Below are positions 1-12,779 of a stretch of DNA of 64,000 nt, piece after piece. The position numbers were made by a program, and so were the translations under genes. The DNA lies in contig JARUPY010000538.1 in the NCBI GenBank assembly GCA_029817715.1, positions 434,001-498,000 on the forward strand. The letters run 5' to 3'. This DNA comes from Melastoma dodecandrum. Taxonomy: Eukaryota > Streptophyta > Magnoliopsida > Myrtales > Melastomataceae. The notes beneath the pieces were generated by a model. That model made no database searches. It had not been told where the DNA came from and saw only the letters and a program-made list of their open reading frames with translations. The number at the start of each line of letters is the position of its first letter. The stretch's first letter is position 1.

Positions 1-3000
1 AACGGAGGAATATTCTGATGAAGGAATTTTGTAATCAGTACATTATCGTCACCATGGGTAAGGAAAAAAGATGGAACCTTTTTCTCGCGAGTGTGACCCA
101 ACAACACTTGTTTCTTTTCTTGGGACGGTTCGTGTATATATGATTTCCCTCATATAACTCAAATGGACATTTGATTTTATGCCACCCCACTGGGATTGAT
201 GATATGATAATGATTATGATATTATCCCAATTCCCTCCTTTTTTTCTCTTTAAAAAAGGAAAGAATGTAAGTACACCAAAATGATGGTGGATGTCTATTT
301 TTTTTATAGCATCTTCCTAATTAAGGATTAGTGGGGATGGCGGCTGCTCGGTGCCCCAAATAATGTGCTAAGGAAAGCACCTGTACGGAAAGGGGGGGTT
401 TCCGAATCTATACATTTTTTGTATTAAGAGTTGATGAAATTCGGAGAGTTGATCAACCGAGGAAGGAAAGGTTTTTAACTCACATTTAGAGAGCAACACG
501 GGGGAGTTCTTGTGAGTGAATGATGTCATCTTCATTCATCTGCTCCACATGAAGTAGGGTTAAAAGTGGGTTGGAGTTTCTCCACACCTACAACTGCCTC
601 TCTGGATAGTGTCCATGAGGGGTGTGTGTGGATGAGGTTGGGGGGGTTGTTAGTACATAATAATTGGAATGGACAAGAAGCACGGGGCTTGCTATTTTGA
701 TTGGGACGTCGTATTGGCCCGAGAAAAGAAAGGAAAGAAGAGTATCCATCACATGTGGGACACCAAGGCAGGCAACTTTTAAAGACGAGGATATTAAACT
801 GTGTGTCCCTCAGGTGCCTCCCTCTCTTTCCATCATCTGTGTGAGTAAAAATAAGTCGCCCTTATCATTTTTCAGTTTCAAGATGAAGTTAAGCCCACAT
901 CTCTAAGTTGAACCTCTTTAGATACTAAACTGTCGTGTGACTTGCTAATTAGCCTGACGGCCTATCCGTTGGTTATATATATTAATATAAAGCTCACGGA
1001 TAAATGAGGGATAGGGAGTGCAATTCACGAGTTCACCATTTTTTTTTTGGGTTGGGTGGGGGAATTTACTCCCCCGATTAGTTGAACCTCGCGAGACACA
1101 TGATGAATACCTGTTTTTCAAGTCAAGATTCACATTTGGATGATGATAACGTGACAACAACGAATTTTGATTGTCCTTATCATTATATACGTACATGCTT
1201 TTATTCATTGGGTTTGGATGGAGTTCCCTAAATATATTATAGTATAATAATTAAACATGTGGAGGAGACGAGAAGTGAAGGGTCGAGAAATTTGGTTTTC
1301 AGGAAATAATGGTCGGAGAGCGCCGTCAATTGAGATATTGAGTGAAGTAAAAGGGAAATTGATTTCATACGTGACTTCCATATATATCGTTGTATATCAA
1401 AAGTACTCTTTATCCAATCTATCTCCAGTCACGAACATGATCGCCGCCTTTTCTTCTTTCCCTGTTTACTCCCCCGGACCCCCCCCAAAAAAGACCTACT
1501 TCTTTGTGTCTTGTTTTCTAGGTATCAAATTAGGTTAATTTTTCAGCTCTTAAATAGGATACGAATTCACATCCTTGTAGGAAACAAAAAAAAAACAGCG
1601 TAAAAGGATTACATCTTCACCTTTTAAAAAAAAAATGAAGAGAGGATGATTCCAAAACCCTACGCACATAAAAAAATTATACAAGAATTGGAGTGGGGTT
1701 GGCACGGTTGTGTCGTGCTACCACCATGGTCAAGTAGTATTGAGGAAGTGATGTTAGGCAAAAAAAAAAAAAAATATATAATCTGTCAACCACATCCAAA
1801 GGCCATCATCCTCTCATTATTTTATTGAAAATTCTGGAACCTTTGTCGTCCATTGTTTGTCCAAACAGATGCTGATTTACAATCATGGAGGTTTTAGATT
1901 AATTTATCCGCTTGTAAATTTGATACGAGACGCGCTTTCTGTTCCTCTAATGATTTGAACATCGCTCGATAGCTTTTTTATGGCAGGAGGTATTTATTTA
2001 ATGGAAGATGGCCGTAGTAAAGAAGGACATCGGAGGAGTGCACTCGATTATCATTTGAGTGTGTGCGTGTGTGTGTCTTAGGTATGAAATCATTGTAATG
2101 TTTTTTTTTTTTTCATTCGTCCTTGATGGGGATTTGTACTCGGACATCATAATCATCCCCACCCCCATTATAAGCTGACGTTATTACATCGGCAGAAACG
2201 ATGAGAAATGGCCCAAGATAAGAAGTCCCCATGTTGTTGGGGGTCCACTTAGTTTCAACGGCTTCGAAATCAGGCAAAATTGGGTACGAAGAAGCACATG
2301 ACATGCCCCCGCTTTGGACCTTATTAGCCCATATTTTGACCGAGAATAAAACACGCCCCTGACAATATTGCAACATGAATCCCGAGGTTCGAGAGAACAA
2401 TGTTATTTTCATATTATAAAAAAAAAAAAAAACAGAACAAGGATGGGCACGTCTCCACCATTATCAAACCCTAAATGGACCCAAACATAATAACCAAAGG
2501 AAGGATGTAACAGAAGAGAAAGAACATCTTTCAGCGAGAGCATGTGCATGTGGATGGATGTTAGAAAACTGGGATTAAAACCACGATCACTTTGGGGAAT
2601 TATCAAAATATCACGTTAATAGTGATTGATTAGTAGCAGAAGTAGGTGCATGCACATTAATGCTGTCTCTGAATTTTCAAAGCTCATCTATGTGTGTGTG
2701 TGTTCTATTTCATCTATCTATGAGCCGCCTGCCTTCGCCACCATGTGTCGGCATGTGTTGGGGACCAACTCCTCTCCCCTTCATTTTGACTTTCTCCAAA
2801 CTATATATGTTATATTATATTAGTACTATATTTTATCCACAACCCCACCCCACCTTGTTTGGCTGGTGTAGTCGGAACTCATTGTATTCATCTTATTCTT
2901 TATAAAGCCAACTTATCTTTCCTGTTTGCAACCCCAAAAGGATTCTAACAAAAAAAAAGTAATAATATTTTATGTGCTAATTACGGGAAATAATTGAAAG

Positions 3001-3763
3001 GTCGGGTGAGTAGATCACTGTAATGTTACCTTTTGCTTCGGGTAATGTCCAAATATATGACATGGCCATGTCTTATTAGCTCATTCGACACGGTCACGGG
3101 AGGGCTAAGCTCTGGACGTAATTTTCTCCCGCACAACCCGCGTATACATTAACTATGTTGCTGTAATTAGACTATTAGCTTCTAGTTCTATCACTATCAA
3201 TAATTAGGGATCCCCTTTTGTTCATGACTTTTTGCTTAATTCGCATTCATTGATCAAGTTGTGACAAGGCTATCAAAAGTCCAGCCGTATATGAGGTGGA
3301 CGTCGTCCGTGAACGAAAAACAATGCAAATAAATCCCAATCACATTGTCCAAACAAAATACATAATAATAGATTATAATCGTGATGTGGACTGATCGTGG
3401 CAAACCCAGCAATACTCCTAATTAAGAGTCATAAACCTGAGTTATTTCTCGTCCAGTCATCTACTCTTTTTGTCGTATTCTACCCCGACTCTCTTCTAAT
3501 ATTTAGTTCGATAATTCAGCGGCACATGATAATTGACCGCGGAATATGAACGAGAAAGGGAAATCCAGTAAAACATTTTCGCCACATCTTTTTTTATTAT
3601 TATTCAATTAATTCGGAATCAGATAATCCCACGTACCTTATTTATTTTTTTTAAAAAAAGAAATATCCCAAATCCACCCAATGATCCTTTTCTTTCTTTT
3701 CCTTAATGTAAAGTTACTTGAAGTTATTATTTCTCGTCAATTTTTCTTTTACACCAAGGCGAA
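1..3763. other. Intergenic, no gene recognised
   Basis: AT-rich sequence with many A and T homopolymers and a short GT-rich run near 2058-2077. Short open frames occur on both strands, but none resembles a known family or shows usable splice structure. The right end should hold the 3' flank of the minus-strand peroxidase. I see no LTR pair or terminal inverted repeat. Confidence 0.5.
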
Positions 3764-5013
3764 TCAGTTAAATGCGCCACAGTCGCGACGGATGTTGCCC
3801 CTAGCCCCGGTCTTGATCCCGACGCGGCCGAGCTTCGTGATGGCTGTGATGAACGCGTTCTGGAATGCAGGGGAGCTGCTCGCCCATTCATTCACGGTGG
3901 GACGTGACCTCGGGTCGGTGAACAGGACCTGATCCGAGGTGAACAATCCCTTTCCTTGCTGGAGATTCTTGTAGTACATGTTGTCGAAGGTGTTGGGCGT
4001 GTTCGGGTCCATATTGATGGCTATCCTGGGGTCTACAACCCTCGGGCACATGCCCTGAAGCTGCTTAGCGTACATCTGGTTGAGGGTCGGGTCCACCGGG
4101 TTGAATCGACTGAAGTTGTATATCCTGTTTGCAAACTTCCCACAGTGCGAGAATCCGACCGTGTGGGCGGCTGAGCGAAAATTAGCCGAGAGGTTATCGC
4201 TAGTGGGGGTGAATTCTATGAAAGACGGGTCTTGCAACAACGGGGAGATTTACCCGAGAGAGCGATCATGTCGGATTGGGTGAGGCCGTTGGCGGCGAAC
4301 AGAGAATTGAGTTGATCGAGATTGAAAGTTGGTTTAGGGAGCTTGCCATTGACACTAGCGGCCGTCGAGGACAGCCCGTCCAATCTCCCCAATTCAACCG
4401 CATATGAAGGCCCTCCTGCCTGTGATTCGTCAACATTCCAGGAATTCAGTCAGGATAATACCAGAACTCTCACGTCCCGAATTCGGATCGAAATTTTGAA
4501 GCGGATTGGGATTAAGCTAACCAGGGCAATGACGTCCCGCGTGGCCATCGCAAGGATATCAGCACAGGACACCTTGTTCTTGCAGCTCGGGATGGCATCA
4601 ACAGCCACCTTAGCCTTGATAACCGTGTCGAACCCGTCCCCCGCCAATGAGAGGTTGTCAGGATGGTCCTTCTCCGCCGTGTTGCTCGGAGTGGACGCAA
4701 CAATAACCGAAGCATCGCAACCCTGTTCAAGTGGAAAAATCTCCTATCACAACCCGATCAAATCAGATCCCCCTTCCTTTTCTCGGTTCAGTACCTGAAC
4801 AAAGCAGTCGTGGAAGAAGAGACGGAGGGTAGCGGGGACAGTTACGAAAGTCTGGCGGAATTTCGTGGTGACGACGTTGCGGACGATGGACTCGACATTG
4901 GGGCAGACATTGGCGTAGTAATTAAGTCGAAGCTGAGCAGTTGTGGGAGGGACAAAGAGGGATAGGAAGCAGAGGGATGAAAGGATGAGCAGTGGTCCGG
5001 AGGAGGAAGCCAT
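3764..5013 (-). CDS. Class III secretory peroxidase
   Basis: Heme peroxidase that oxidises phenolics with hydrogen peroxide in the wall or apoplast (family knowledge). Exons in transcript order are 5013-4795, 4722-4522, 4419-4254 and 4170-3764. The three short introns (72, 102 and 83 bp) are GT-AG and match the classic four-exon class III layout. The phases close to 330 residues, a normal family length. A hydrophobic signal peptide ends near residue 26 (TTAQ). The distal motif [10 protein letters not shown] is residues 64-73, with Arg64 and His68. [13 protein letters not shown] lies before intron 2, and the proximal His is His198 in SAAHTVG, split by intron 3. The C-terminal half, with GLFTSDQ and [13 protein letters not shown], resembles the Arabidopsis PER16/45/35/73 group. 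The start is the only ATG directly preceding the signal peptide. The gene appears intact. Its exact substrate is unknown. Confidence 0.93.
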
Positions 5014-5080
5014 TTTTGAAGTAATGGATCGTGTAATAAGAGTTTGGCTAGAAAGAGAAGAGAGGAGAGGATTGATTGGG

Positions 5081-5089
5081 TTATATATA
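5081..5089 (-). promoter_or_regulatory. TATA box of the peroxidase gene
   Basis: On the minus strand this reads GTATATATA, about 70 bp upstream of the peroxidase ATG at 5013. That spacing fits a short 5' leader. It was assigned from motif and position only. Confidence 0.6.
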
Positions 5090-8000
5090 CAGGAACAGGA
5101 CAGGAGGATGGTAGCGTGAAGGTGAAGGCCAAGTCTGATTGGAATTCCTGCTTTTACAGGACTAAATATAAATAATTGTTTTCGTTTGTTGTCTCTTCTT
5201 TTTGTTTTTGGCCTTTTGTCCAATAGAGTGGAGAAAATTAAGGGCCTTTTAAGAAAATAATAAGCAATATTTGAAGTCGTGTATAGTGTTGTTGTTGTGG
5301 TTAGTGTTTCATCTTTTTATGTCTTAAAGTAGATCCTCAAACTCAAAAGAAGTGTGTGGTTAGTTGGGGGCTAATAACATCCTACAACCCACTCCCAATT
5401 ATTATCCACTAATAACATCCTACAACCCACTCCCAATCCCAGAAGGAATTGGGCCTGACCTCCTTGGGCTTATGCACGACTGGTATTGTCCCCCCTCCCC
5501 CCCCAACCACCACCACCAATCCAATTAATTATCGCCGGAAGTTTTACCTGGGATGTGAAGTTTGAATATATTTTTTATTACAAGAAAAGATGGAATATTT
5601 AATTTTAAAAAAATAAATAACGATGATGAAACGTTTTCCCCATGGGAGTTCAAATAATATAAAGATGTTTGTAAAGTAGGAAGTGCAAAAACTCTTTGGA
5701 GAGGTGGGCCATCATCCATCCCCGATTAAATAATGGGGGAGATGAGAACGTAGGAAAAAGGGGCAGAAATGAAAAGTGATTACAATAAATAAATAAATAA
5801 TGAAAAGGAATGATGAAATTGGGGAATGGAATAGGACGGAATGAAGGAGCAGCAGGTGGCTCCAATCATTCATTCATTTCCCGGGGGGGGGGGGGGAACA
5901 GGGGACCATGAAATCACGCCCACCCTAACACCCACACTCGACGCCACCTAGGAGTTGTCAAAAAGGGAAAAATAAATGAAATGTAAGGGTGGGGGGGGTT
6001 GTGTTGTTCTAGAATTCCGGGCGGAGGAGGGTGTGTTCTTCAGCCCAACGGACGACATTTCCTTCCGCATGCTACTCTTTCTTTTTCTTAAAGGAAAGAG
6101 AGGATCAGACAGTGTGGCAGGCTACTTACTGTGTGGACAAAAAAGGACAGGTCCCCGTGAACCTAACCAAACCTATTAGAAAGAAAAAGCTATAATCATT
6201 ACGTTACGGTACGTTTTCCTCGCTTCCAATTAAGTTTGAATAGGACGTGATCAGATAAAATTGTAAAAATGCTGGAATCATCATACTTACTACTTAGTCC
6301 TGCTAAATACTTTTTTTTCTACCTTTTTTTTTTGGGGGGGAGAAGGGGTTGTCGGTGGCAGGGGGGGTGGGTTATGGAGGGGGGTGGACCTTATGTTCCT
6401 CCGTAGTCGTTCCGGCAACGCGTGCTTTCTTTTTACCTCCCCCCGGCACCCAAAAATAAATAAATAAATAAATAAACCTCCTCTCTGTTTTTTTTTTAAT
6501 GCAAACGTCACCTCACCCCCTTACCTTATTCCTGACACACACACACTTGTTTTTTTTTCGTTCGGATGGAGCATATTATAATAAGGTATACTTCACCATA
6601 AAATAATGATTAATTGTCGACTGAACTCTAGTTTATTTGTATTAACAGGTTCAAAAACCGATTTAATTATAGCATCAAGAAGCAATTCCTCCTACCTACC
6701 AACCAACCACATAGGTCTTTCTAACCGTGATTTTATTTTAAATTATTCCATTAAATCTTTTTCACAGCATTGTTGTTATTACTAATTACTTCATTAATCT
6801 ATGGCAAAATTGAAAGAGGATGGGATGAGTTGGACTAATTTAATTTATCAGATAATAAAAGTTTCTCTTGAGAAAATTCCATGCTTTTTTTTAAAAAAAT
6901 TTTCCCAGGTTTGGAAAAGTGTCTTATCCTCATCCTCCTCCATGCAATGCTATGCTATGGTTTGCGGTCTCCACCCCCACGGGACAACATGCTCAGAGGA
7001 CAGCAACGCATGGGTCACCCCCCAATCATTTTCCTTTTTCACCTCCAAATGAAGAATTTATCATTACAATATCGGGTAGGTATATACGTCGAGTTCAGCG
7101 TAGAAATTTGACAAGATACCTTTAAAATTAATTAATTATAAAGAGAATAACTCGTCTCTTTTTTAGTTACAACCATTTTTCAACCTTTATACATGGAATT
7201 CCGGCCTTTTTTTACGTTTTCGCTATTTGTCTAAAGCCCCCCTGGGAATTCACAACTTGTATTTATTTCTGGACAGATGTTATCGCATTCCGGACGTCGA
7301 TCCATTACCCAGATTTTTTAAACTCATCCTCCCTATCCAATCATGATCCGGAAGCATACCAACTTCCCCTTAGTACGATTCATTCAAAAGGGAAAGGGGA
7401 CAGATCTACCTCACGATCACATGGTCTTAAAAGAAAGAAAGTAGCTATGACATTGGAGGGGACTTGGGTAATCCCATCTCTCTCTAAACTCATCAAAACT
7501 GTGTACAAATGCAACAGGGCAAACTCGGGCATGTTAAGGAAGAAAACAAGAGAAGAGGAGTTTGGGACATCATGTTCTGATTCGGGAGGGGGGGGGGCGC
7601 AATTCCGTCATGATTGTGTCTTTTCTGTTATCTTCTGGGTGAATTTTTTTTAAAACTTTGGTTGGTGGGGAGTAGCAGCAGCACGGCAGGAATTCAGTCA
7701 GTTCAATTTAATTTATCCCACCCCCACTAAAATGAGGATGATCATCGACTTTTTGTTTGGAGCTCAGAATATTAAACAAATACAAGGGGGCAGAAAGGAT
7801 AATGTTATTATTTTTTGCATGCCGCGAAAGGAAGTAAGTCCCAACTTTTCTTTTCCTTTTTTTTTGGGGGGGTGGGGCAAGACATCGATTTCCATGCACC
7901 TTAAATTCCTCCCCCATGTCGGTGTTGTATTAAAAGGGAAGGGGGGGGAATGGTGTGGGTTGGGAAAAGAAGAATGAAAGCCTTCTGATTTGTGTGGGTG

Positions 8001-8489
8001 TTGTGTTACAAAGGAATAGTTCTCCCAACACACTTTTCTTTTTTTCTCTCCTCTCTTTCCCTTTTGCCATTTGCAGGAAAGAAAGGAAAAAAAAAAGAAC
8101 ACATCATCATCCCCCACGATCATCGTCTTCTACTGAGCTCTCTCTTACACATCAGGGAGAAAACGACCCAAGTTCACCTTCCGATTCAGGTGTGACACCC
8201 TTTTGCTGCAACTGATGTTTTCCCATTTTTCGAAATCCCAGATTTTTGCAACTGTGCTTGTCCGTTTCCTGTTGCCCACTCTCTCTCTCTCTGAGTCTAC
8301 ATCCTCCCTGCGTCCTTGTCTAATTTTTTTAACCCGATCTGATGATGTTCGTGGGGGGTTTCGTCGATTCATGTCCCCCACAAAGTACGTTTGTTGGAAA
8401 TTTTGTCCGGTTGTGAGATATTTACGCGCAGACCGTGATAGGAAGTCTTCCCCAGATATTTTTTTACAAAGGACATTTCTTTTTTCATT
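5090..8489. other. Intergenic, low complexity
   Basis: No supported gene. It holds a 14-G run at 5883-5896, several other G, C and T homopolymers, and a TAAA-type microsatellite near 6455-6474. Open frames here are short and lack family resemblance. The part from about 8000 to 8490 is CT-rich, with CTCTCTCTCT near 8280-8292, and probably holds the promoter and leader of the plus-strand gene starting at 8553. Confidence 0.5.
5371..5437. repeat. 29-bp direct repeat, two copies
   Basis: A 29-bp unit beginning CTAATAACATCC is present at 5371-5399 and again at 5409-5437 without a mismatch. The copies are separated by 9 bp. It lies upstream of the peroxidase promoter. The origin is probably replication slippage. 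Confidence 0.85.
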
Positions 8490-8552
8490 ATGAGGTTTAG
8501 TTTGAGTCCAGGTTGCAGAAGCTCGGAGTTATTGGTGGCGGGCCGGACTAAT

Positions 8553-9106
8553 ATGGAAAAGCTCGTGAGGTCGTACGACAAGGAGCGGATGAAGCTGGCA
8601 ATGCTCAAGCACGAACAGACATTTAAGGAACAGGTGAGAACAGAACCCTTGCCGTCCACGCGATTCTGTGATTTGATCAAGAAGCGGTCAGTTAGTTACC
8701 GGTTCGGCGACCGAAACAGGTCTACGAGCTTCACCGGCTGTATCGGATCCAGAAGACCCTCATGAAGGCCTTAAAGGGCGAACGCGGCGATGGACGCCGC
8801 CATCCATTCATGGGGCGGGAGGACTCGTGTCACGACGACGACGGGATTGAGCTCACCTTAGGATTAGGCCCTACGGGTTACAACACGAGGACGAGGAAGA
8901 GATGCGGCGGGACGAGCCCGAGCCTTTCATCCTCGACGACCACGGGGTCATCGGGCCAGGAGAAGAGCGGGGCCAGCTACGGATGCGAAGGCAAGGGAGG
9001 GCATGGGGGAGGGGTCGGCGGGCGGAACCGGTTGAGGGTGAAGGAACAGCAGCACCCTCCTTGGTTTATCCAGGCAGTGCTGAGCATGAATCAGGATTCC
9101 TTGTGA
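8553..9106 (+). CDS. Uncharacterised plant protein with EAR-like motif
   Basis: Two exons, 8553-8633 and 8720-9106, joined by an 86-bp GT-AG intron, give 155 residues. The N-terminal part (MEKLVRSYDKERMKLAMLKHE, then KEQ, with YELHRLYRIQK after the splice) is a helix-rich module. I recall it from a plant-specific family with no assigned biochemical role. Residues 66-77 hold an acidic stretch followed by LTLGL (72-76), which fits the LxLxL form of the EAR repression motif. Gly/Ser-rich low complexity follows. The tail contains PPWFIQAVLSMN, also typical of this family as I remember it. An in-frame ATG at 8490 would add 21 residues. The ATG at 8553 is preferred because the family resemblance begins there. 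A nuclear corepressor-recruiting role is inference from the motif alone. Confidence 0.72.
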
Positions 9107-10657
9107 AGGAGGAATCTTGGTGTTTTGTCCATGTGGATTATTGTTTAGGACAAGAAGCTGTTGCGCTCTTGATTAGTGACTATTCAGTACTAGTTTGAAC
9201 TTTGATCTCTCTCTTCTTACATTTTGGGCTTTGTTCTTTAGATAATGACAATGTGATCGTAAAGAGGGAGATGATGTTTCGGAACCAGAATTGAGAGAGA
9301 GAGAGAGAGAGGCGGTGGAATCATTTTATTATAAAAACACCTGGGTCTAATCACTATGTCCAGATCTGATTAATTGAAAAGAATTGAGATCGTGGTTTGG
9401 TGTGGACAATGATGACGATGACGATGGAATGTTGGGTTTTATTACAAATATCTAAGACGTGCTGTTGTTGTTATATGGTCCTCCCCTCTGCCGGGATCCA
9501 TTATTTATTGTCTTTTTTTTTTCTTCTTTTCGGGTCCATTTCTGGTGCATAAAAAGGGGAAAAAAAAACATTAGCAAAATGGTAATGGGGGACTCCAAAA
9601 TTGCTAGGTTGCCTTCACACACTACTTTCGGGGGTTGGTGATTGAATCTTATCCGGGATTCTACCTTTTTTAATCATCACAAAAAAGGGGGGGCGAATGA
9701 GTTGGCGGAGTTCTTGTTTCTTGTCCCGACATTTCTTTTATGGATTTTGTAAATTATATATATTAAATAATGCAGTCCATAAGAATTTGTAAACAAATAA
9801 ATTAAAATAAAGTATAATTTGTTATCACAGTCCAATCTCCTTATTTCTTAAATTCTAAAATAAAATAAAAAATCACAACTAATTAGTAAAAGTAATTTTA
9901 CAACTAAAAAAAATGAATTCATTCTAATAAATAATTTAAGAATTTCAATCGTTTCAAAATAATTTACGACCAAATATTTTTCTATTATGATAGATATACT
10001 AATTCATTCCGAAGACAAAAAAAAAATGACTTTTTCTGTTGTAATCTTATTGATGACTATCTATCAAGTCTACATCTATTCTTGAATAGTTACAAGATTT
10101 AAGAGATGTAAAAGATAAATACAGCTAGCCTGATTAATGTCGATAAAGGGAAACTGGGAAGAGATGGTTGTTACAAACTTTGTAAGGTAGTAATGATGAG
10201 TATTTTTTATTTATTTATTTATTTAATAACAAAGAGCAAACATTTTTTTAAAACAAACCTACAGGTTTTATACGTAAGTTGGAGTTTTAGAATAATTTTT
10301 ATCGTTGTTGTACGATAGTAGTATGATGTCTTACGTGCCCGAACAAAAATTAAAAAAAAAAAAAGATTGTAAATAAATTTATTTTCTTTCTCAAAAACGT
10401 GTTTCGTGTTTTTTTGTTTTCAGAACCAAACTAATTCGATAAGATTAAATTATTTGAGGCCCATTTAATTCAAGGCCCGACATTAATTCAAGGCCCAACC
10501 ATTATATAAAGGCCCAATGAGAAGGATGACATTTGTCGTTCCGACTATTTTATGCTACAGAGTATGTGTCAAACCACCCACACCAACATTACCGAAAATA
10601 TATGTACATCGTCATGAAAACCACGCACACCCTGAACATTCTCTGAAAGCTATTTCC
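9107..10657. other. Intergenic; GA microsatellite and AT-rich DNA
   Basis: The first part is the likely 3' UTR of the upstream plus-strand gene, with a (GA)n run at 9293-9311. From about 9720 to 10400 the sequence is very AT-rich without coding signal. The right end should be the 3' flank of the minus-strand NPH3-type gene. Confidence 0.5.
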
Positions 10658-12779
10658 TCAAGAGATGGAATGACGGCGATTCTTGGCGGGCTTTGTTTTG
10701 GCCTTCGGAATCAATATCAACCCTCCCAACGTGTAGAGCTTCCCGAGCTTCTTTATCATCAAGTTCACGAAAGACGTCCTCTGCTGTGCGGGCTTCTCGG
10801 TCAAGCTGCCCGTTGGAGTTTCCGACGCCGAGCTACACATCGTTCCCTCGATTTCCCTCAGCTTCAGCCTCATCTTCACTAGCTCTGCCTTCATATCTTC
10901 ATTCTCCCTCTTCAGGCTCGATAAATCGTCCGTGTTGACATTTGACTTTGACGTTAAAGTGGGGGCTTCTCGTTCTCCGTTCACTGCATCCCGCAGGCGT
11001 TGTTGCTCGTAGTACAGGACCTGGACAATGGTCTGAACCGGAAGCCGTTCGTTCTGTGCTGCGTGGGCACATGCCTCTCTCGATAGCTTCTGGCAGTCCA
11101 TTAGGCTGCATATTTTCTTCCTCTCTGTGTCGCTAACCGAAGGATACGCCTACAAAGATGGAGTGAAGGTTGAACGACAACGGAATGAAATCCCCATGTA
11201 TGTCCTAAGAATATCAAACGCGTATTAACCTTGAGATATATGTCGATGGCTCTGTACATTCCGTCTTCGATCGCTCTCGATTTTTCTGGAACCAGCTCAG
11301 CAAGGTTAATGAACCTTGTGACTGGCAGATTACGATCCGAAGCGATCACAGCCAAGTAGTTCTCCATGAGCTTTCTGACTCTTTCCCCGTCGCACGGCGG
11401 AGGAGAAGTGTATCCCCCATCCGCATCATCCCTCGAGCATTTCCCTTCCGTATCGGACCCAATGTAATTCATTAAGATCCGCTGCACAGTGTCAACATCG
11501 AAACATGTGTCCCCAGTGAAAGAATAGGAAGGGATCAACAGGTTGTCAAGGACTGCTTGTCCAAGCTGCATCCCTATCCGCTTCTCCAAGTCAAGCCGGC
11601 AGGCGACTGTTGTCTCGAGATACTTGGCCGCCCGGAGCAGTGTCGAGAGGAAGCTCACTGGCAGCGTGTTCTTCTCTCGAGGGAGGAGGCTCACAATCAC
11701 TTCCAGGAGTACCCTCTTCTCGTGTTCCTGCTGTGGCTCGAACTTCTCCCTGCCCTTCCCAAATACGTCCTGAAGCAAAAACAGAAAATGGAATCGCCGT
11801 GCTCGTTTAGGAAAGCAGAAACATTTGATCGATCTTGGTTTGGTAATACTTCAAATCCTTTAGTACATGTCGGAAGTCACTCACCAGACCTCTCAATGAT
11901 TTCTGCGCGTACAGCATCAGGATAGGACCTGTCACATGCTGCTTTAACCCTCTCGCGAGCATTGCGAATATAACCCTTTGGAACACGTCGATCCTCAGGA
12001 CAGTCAGGTCTTCAGCCCACCACTCCACCATCGTCTTCGGGTACGACCCTTCCACTGGCACGATTGCCCCATTCTCCCCCTCTGTCCTCCCGGTCCTCGA
12101 GAACTCCCCGTCACCACAGGCAGCACACGCGATCACGTCAATGCACCTCCCGACGAGTTTCACCCTCTCCGAGATCGGCATAAGGGATTCGGCTGCATGG
12201 AGGATCATGATCGCCCCAGGGAGGCTCTTCAGAGAGACCTCGTTGAGGTAGGCTTCCGTCCTACCTACAAGGTTGCCCACCGCATAGTCCTCGGTCATCT
12301 CCAAGTACTCCGCGACGCACCTCAGCATCGCAATGTTCTCCGTGCCGATCTCAAAATTTATCCCGTAGCAGAACTTGGCAGCCAGCTCGAACCCCTCGGA
12401 CCCGCCCGGTACATCAGGGAGCTCCACGCTGGACAGTTCCACGTCGGTTGATAGGGACAACAGTTTCCTTACGTACCCACACTTGGAGACCAATGGGAAC
12501 TGCGGAAGAAGAGCATATACATCGAACCAAAGTTGACCGTCTGGCAAGACTAAGAGAGATAGCGAAGGGTGTGGAACAGAGGACCTTGTGCAGGGCGAAG
12601 GAAGCCCCGGCAGCGCGGACGGTGATGTCGCTGGGTACTTCCTGGGAGAATATCCTGCAGGAGCAAACCAGGGATGACTGAAGGGGAGACGCGAAGGAAG
12701 GAATAATGACTGATGGGTATTACCAGTCGGTGGTCCGCTTCATGGCGGAGGAGAGAAGCTGCTTGCTCTTGGAACTCAT
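10658..12779 (-). CDS. BTB/POZ and NPH3 domain protein (At5g67385-like)
   Basis: Likely substrate adaptor of a CUL3 ubiquitin ligase or plasma-membrane signalling scaffold of the NRL family (family knowledge). Exons are 12779-12724, 12654-12585, 12499-11885, 11769-11230 and 11149-10658. All introns are GT-AG and phases close to 590 residues. The start MSSKSKQLLSSAMKRTTDW precedes the BTB fold (about residues 20-120, with LHKFPLVSKCGY spanning the second splice). The NPH3 domain runs from about residue 195 (WWAEDLTVLRI) to about 455, with the family signature YLETTVACRLDLEKRIG and the later CSLMDCQKLSREACAHAAQN and QTIVQVLYYEQQRLR. A coiled coil follows (LSSLKRENEDMKAELVKMRL). The C-terminus is RRHSIS, the position used for 14-3-3 binding in NPH3. 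It is closest in my memory to Arabidopsis At5g67385. The gene appears intact. Confidence 0.94.

Noticed and set aside
2113..2412. 99-codon minus-strand frame in the left intergenic region
   Set aside because: No recognisable domain, no splice partners and no promoter-like context.
8203..8493. 96-codon frame upstream of the EAR-motif gene
   Set aside because: No family resemblance. It overlaps the likely leader and promoter of the downstream gene.
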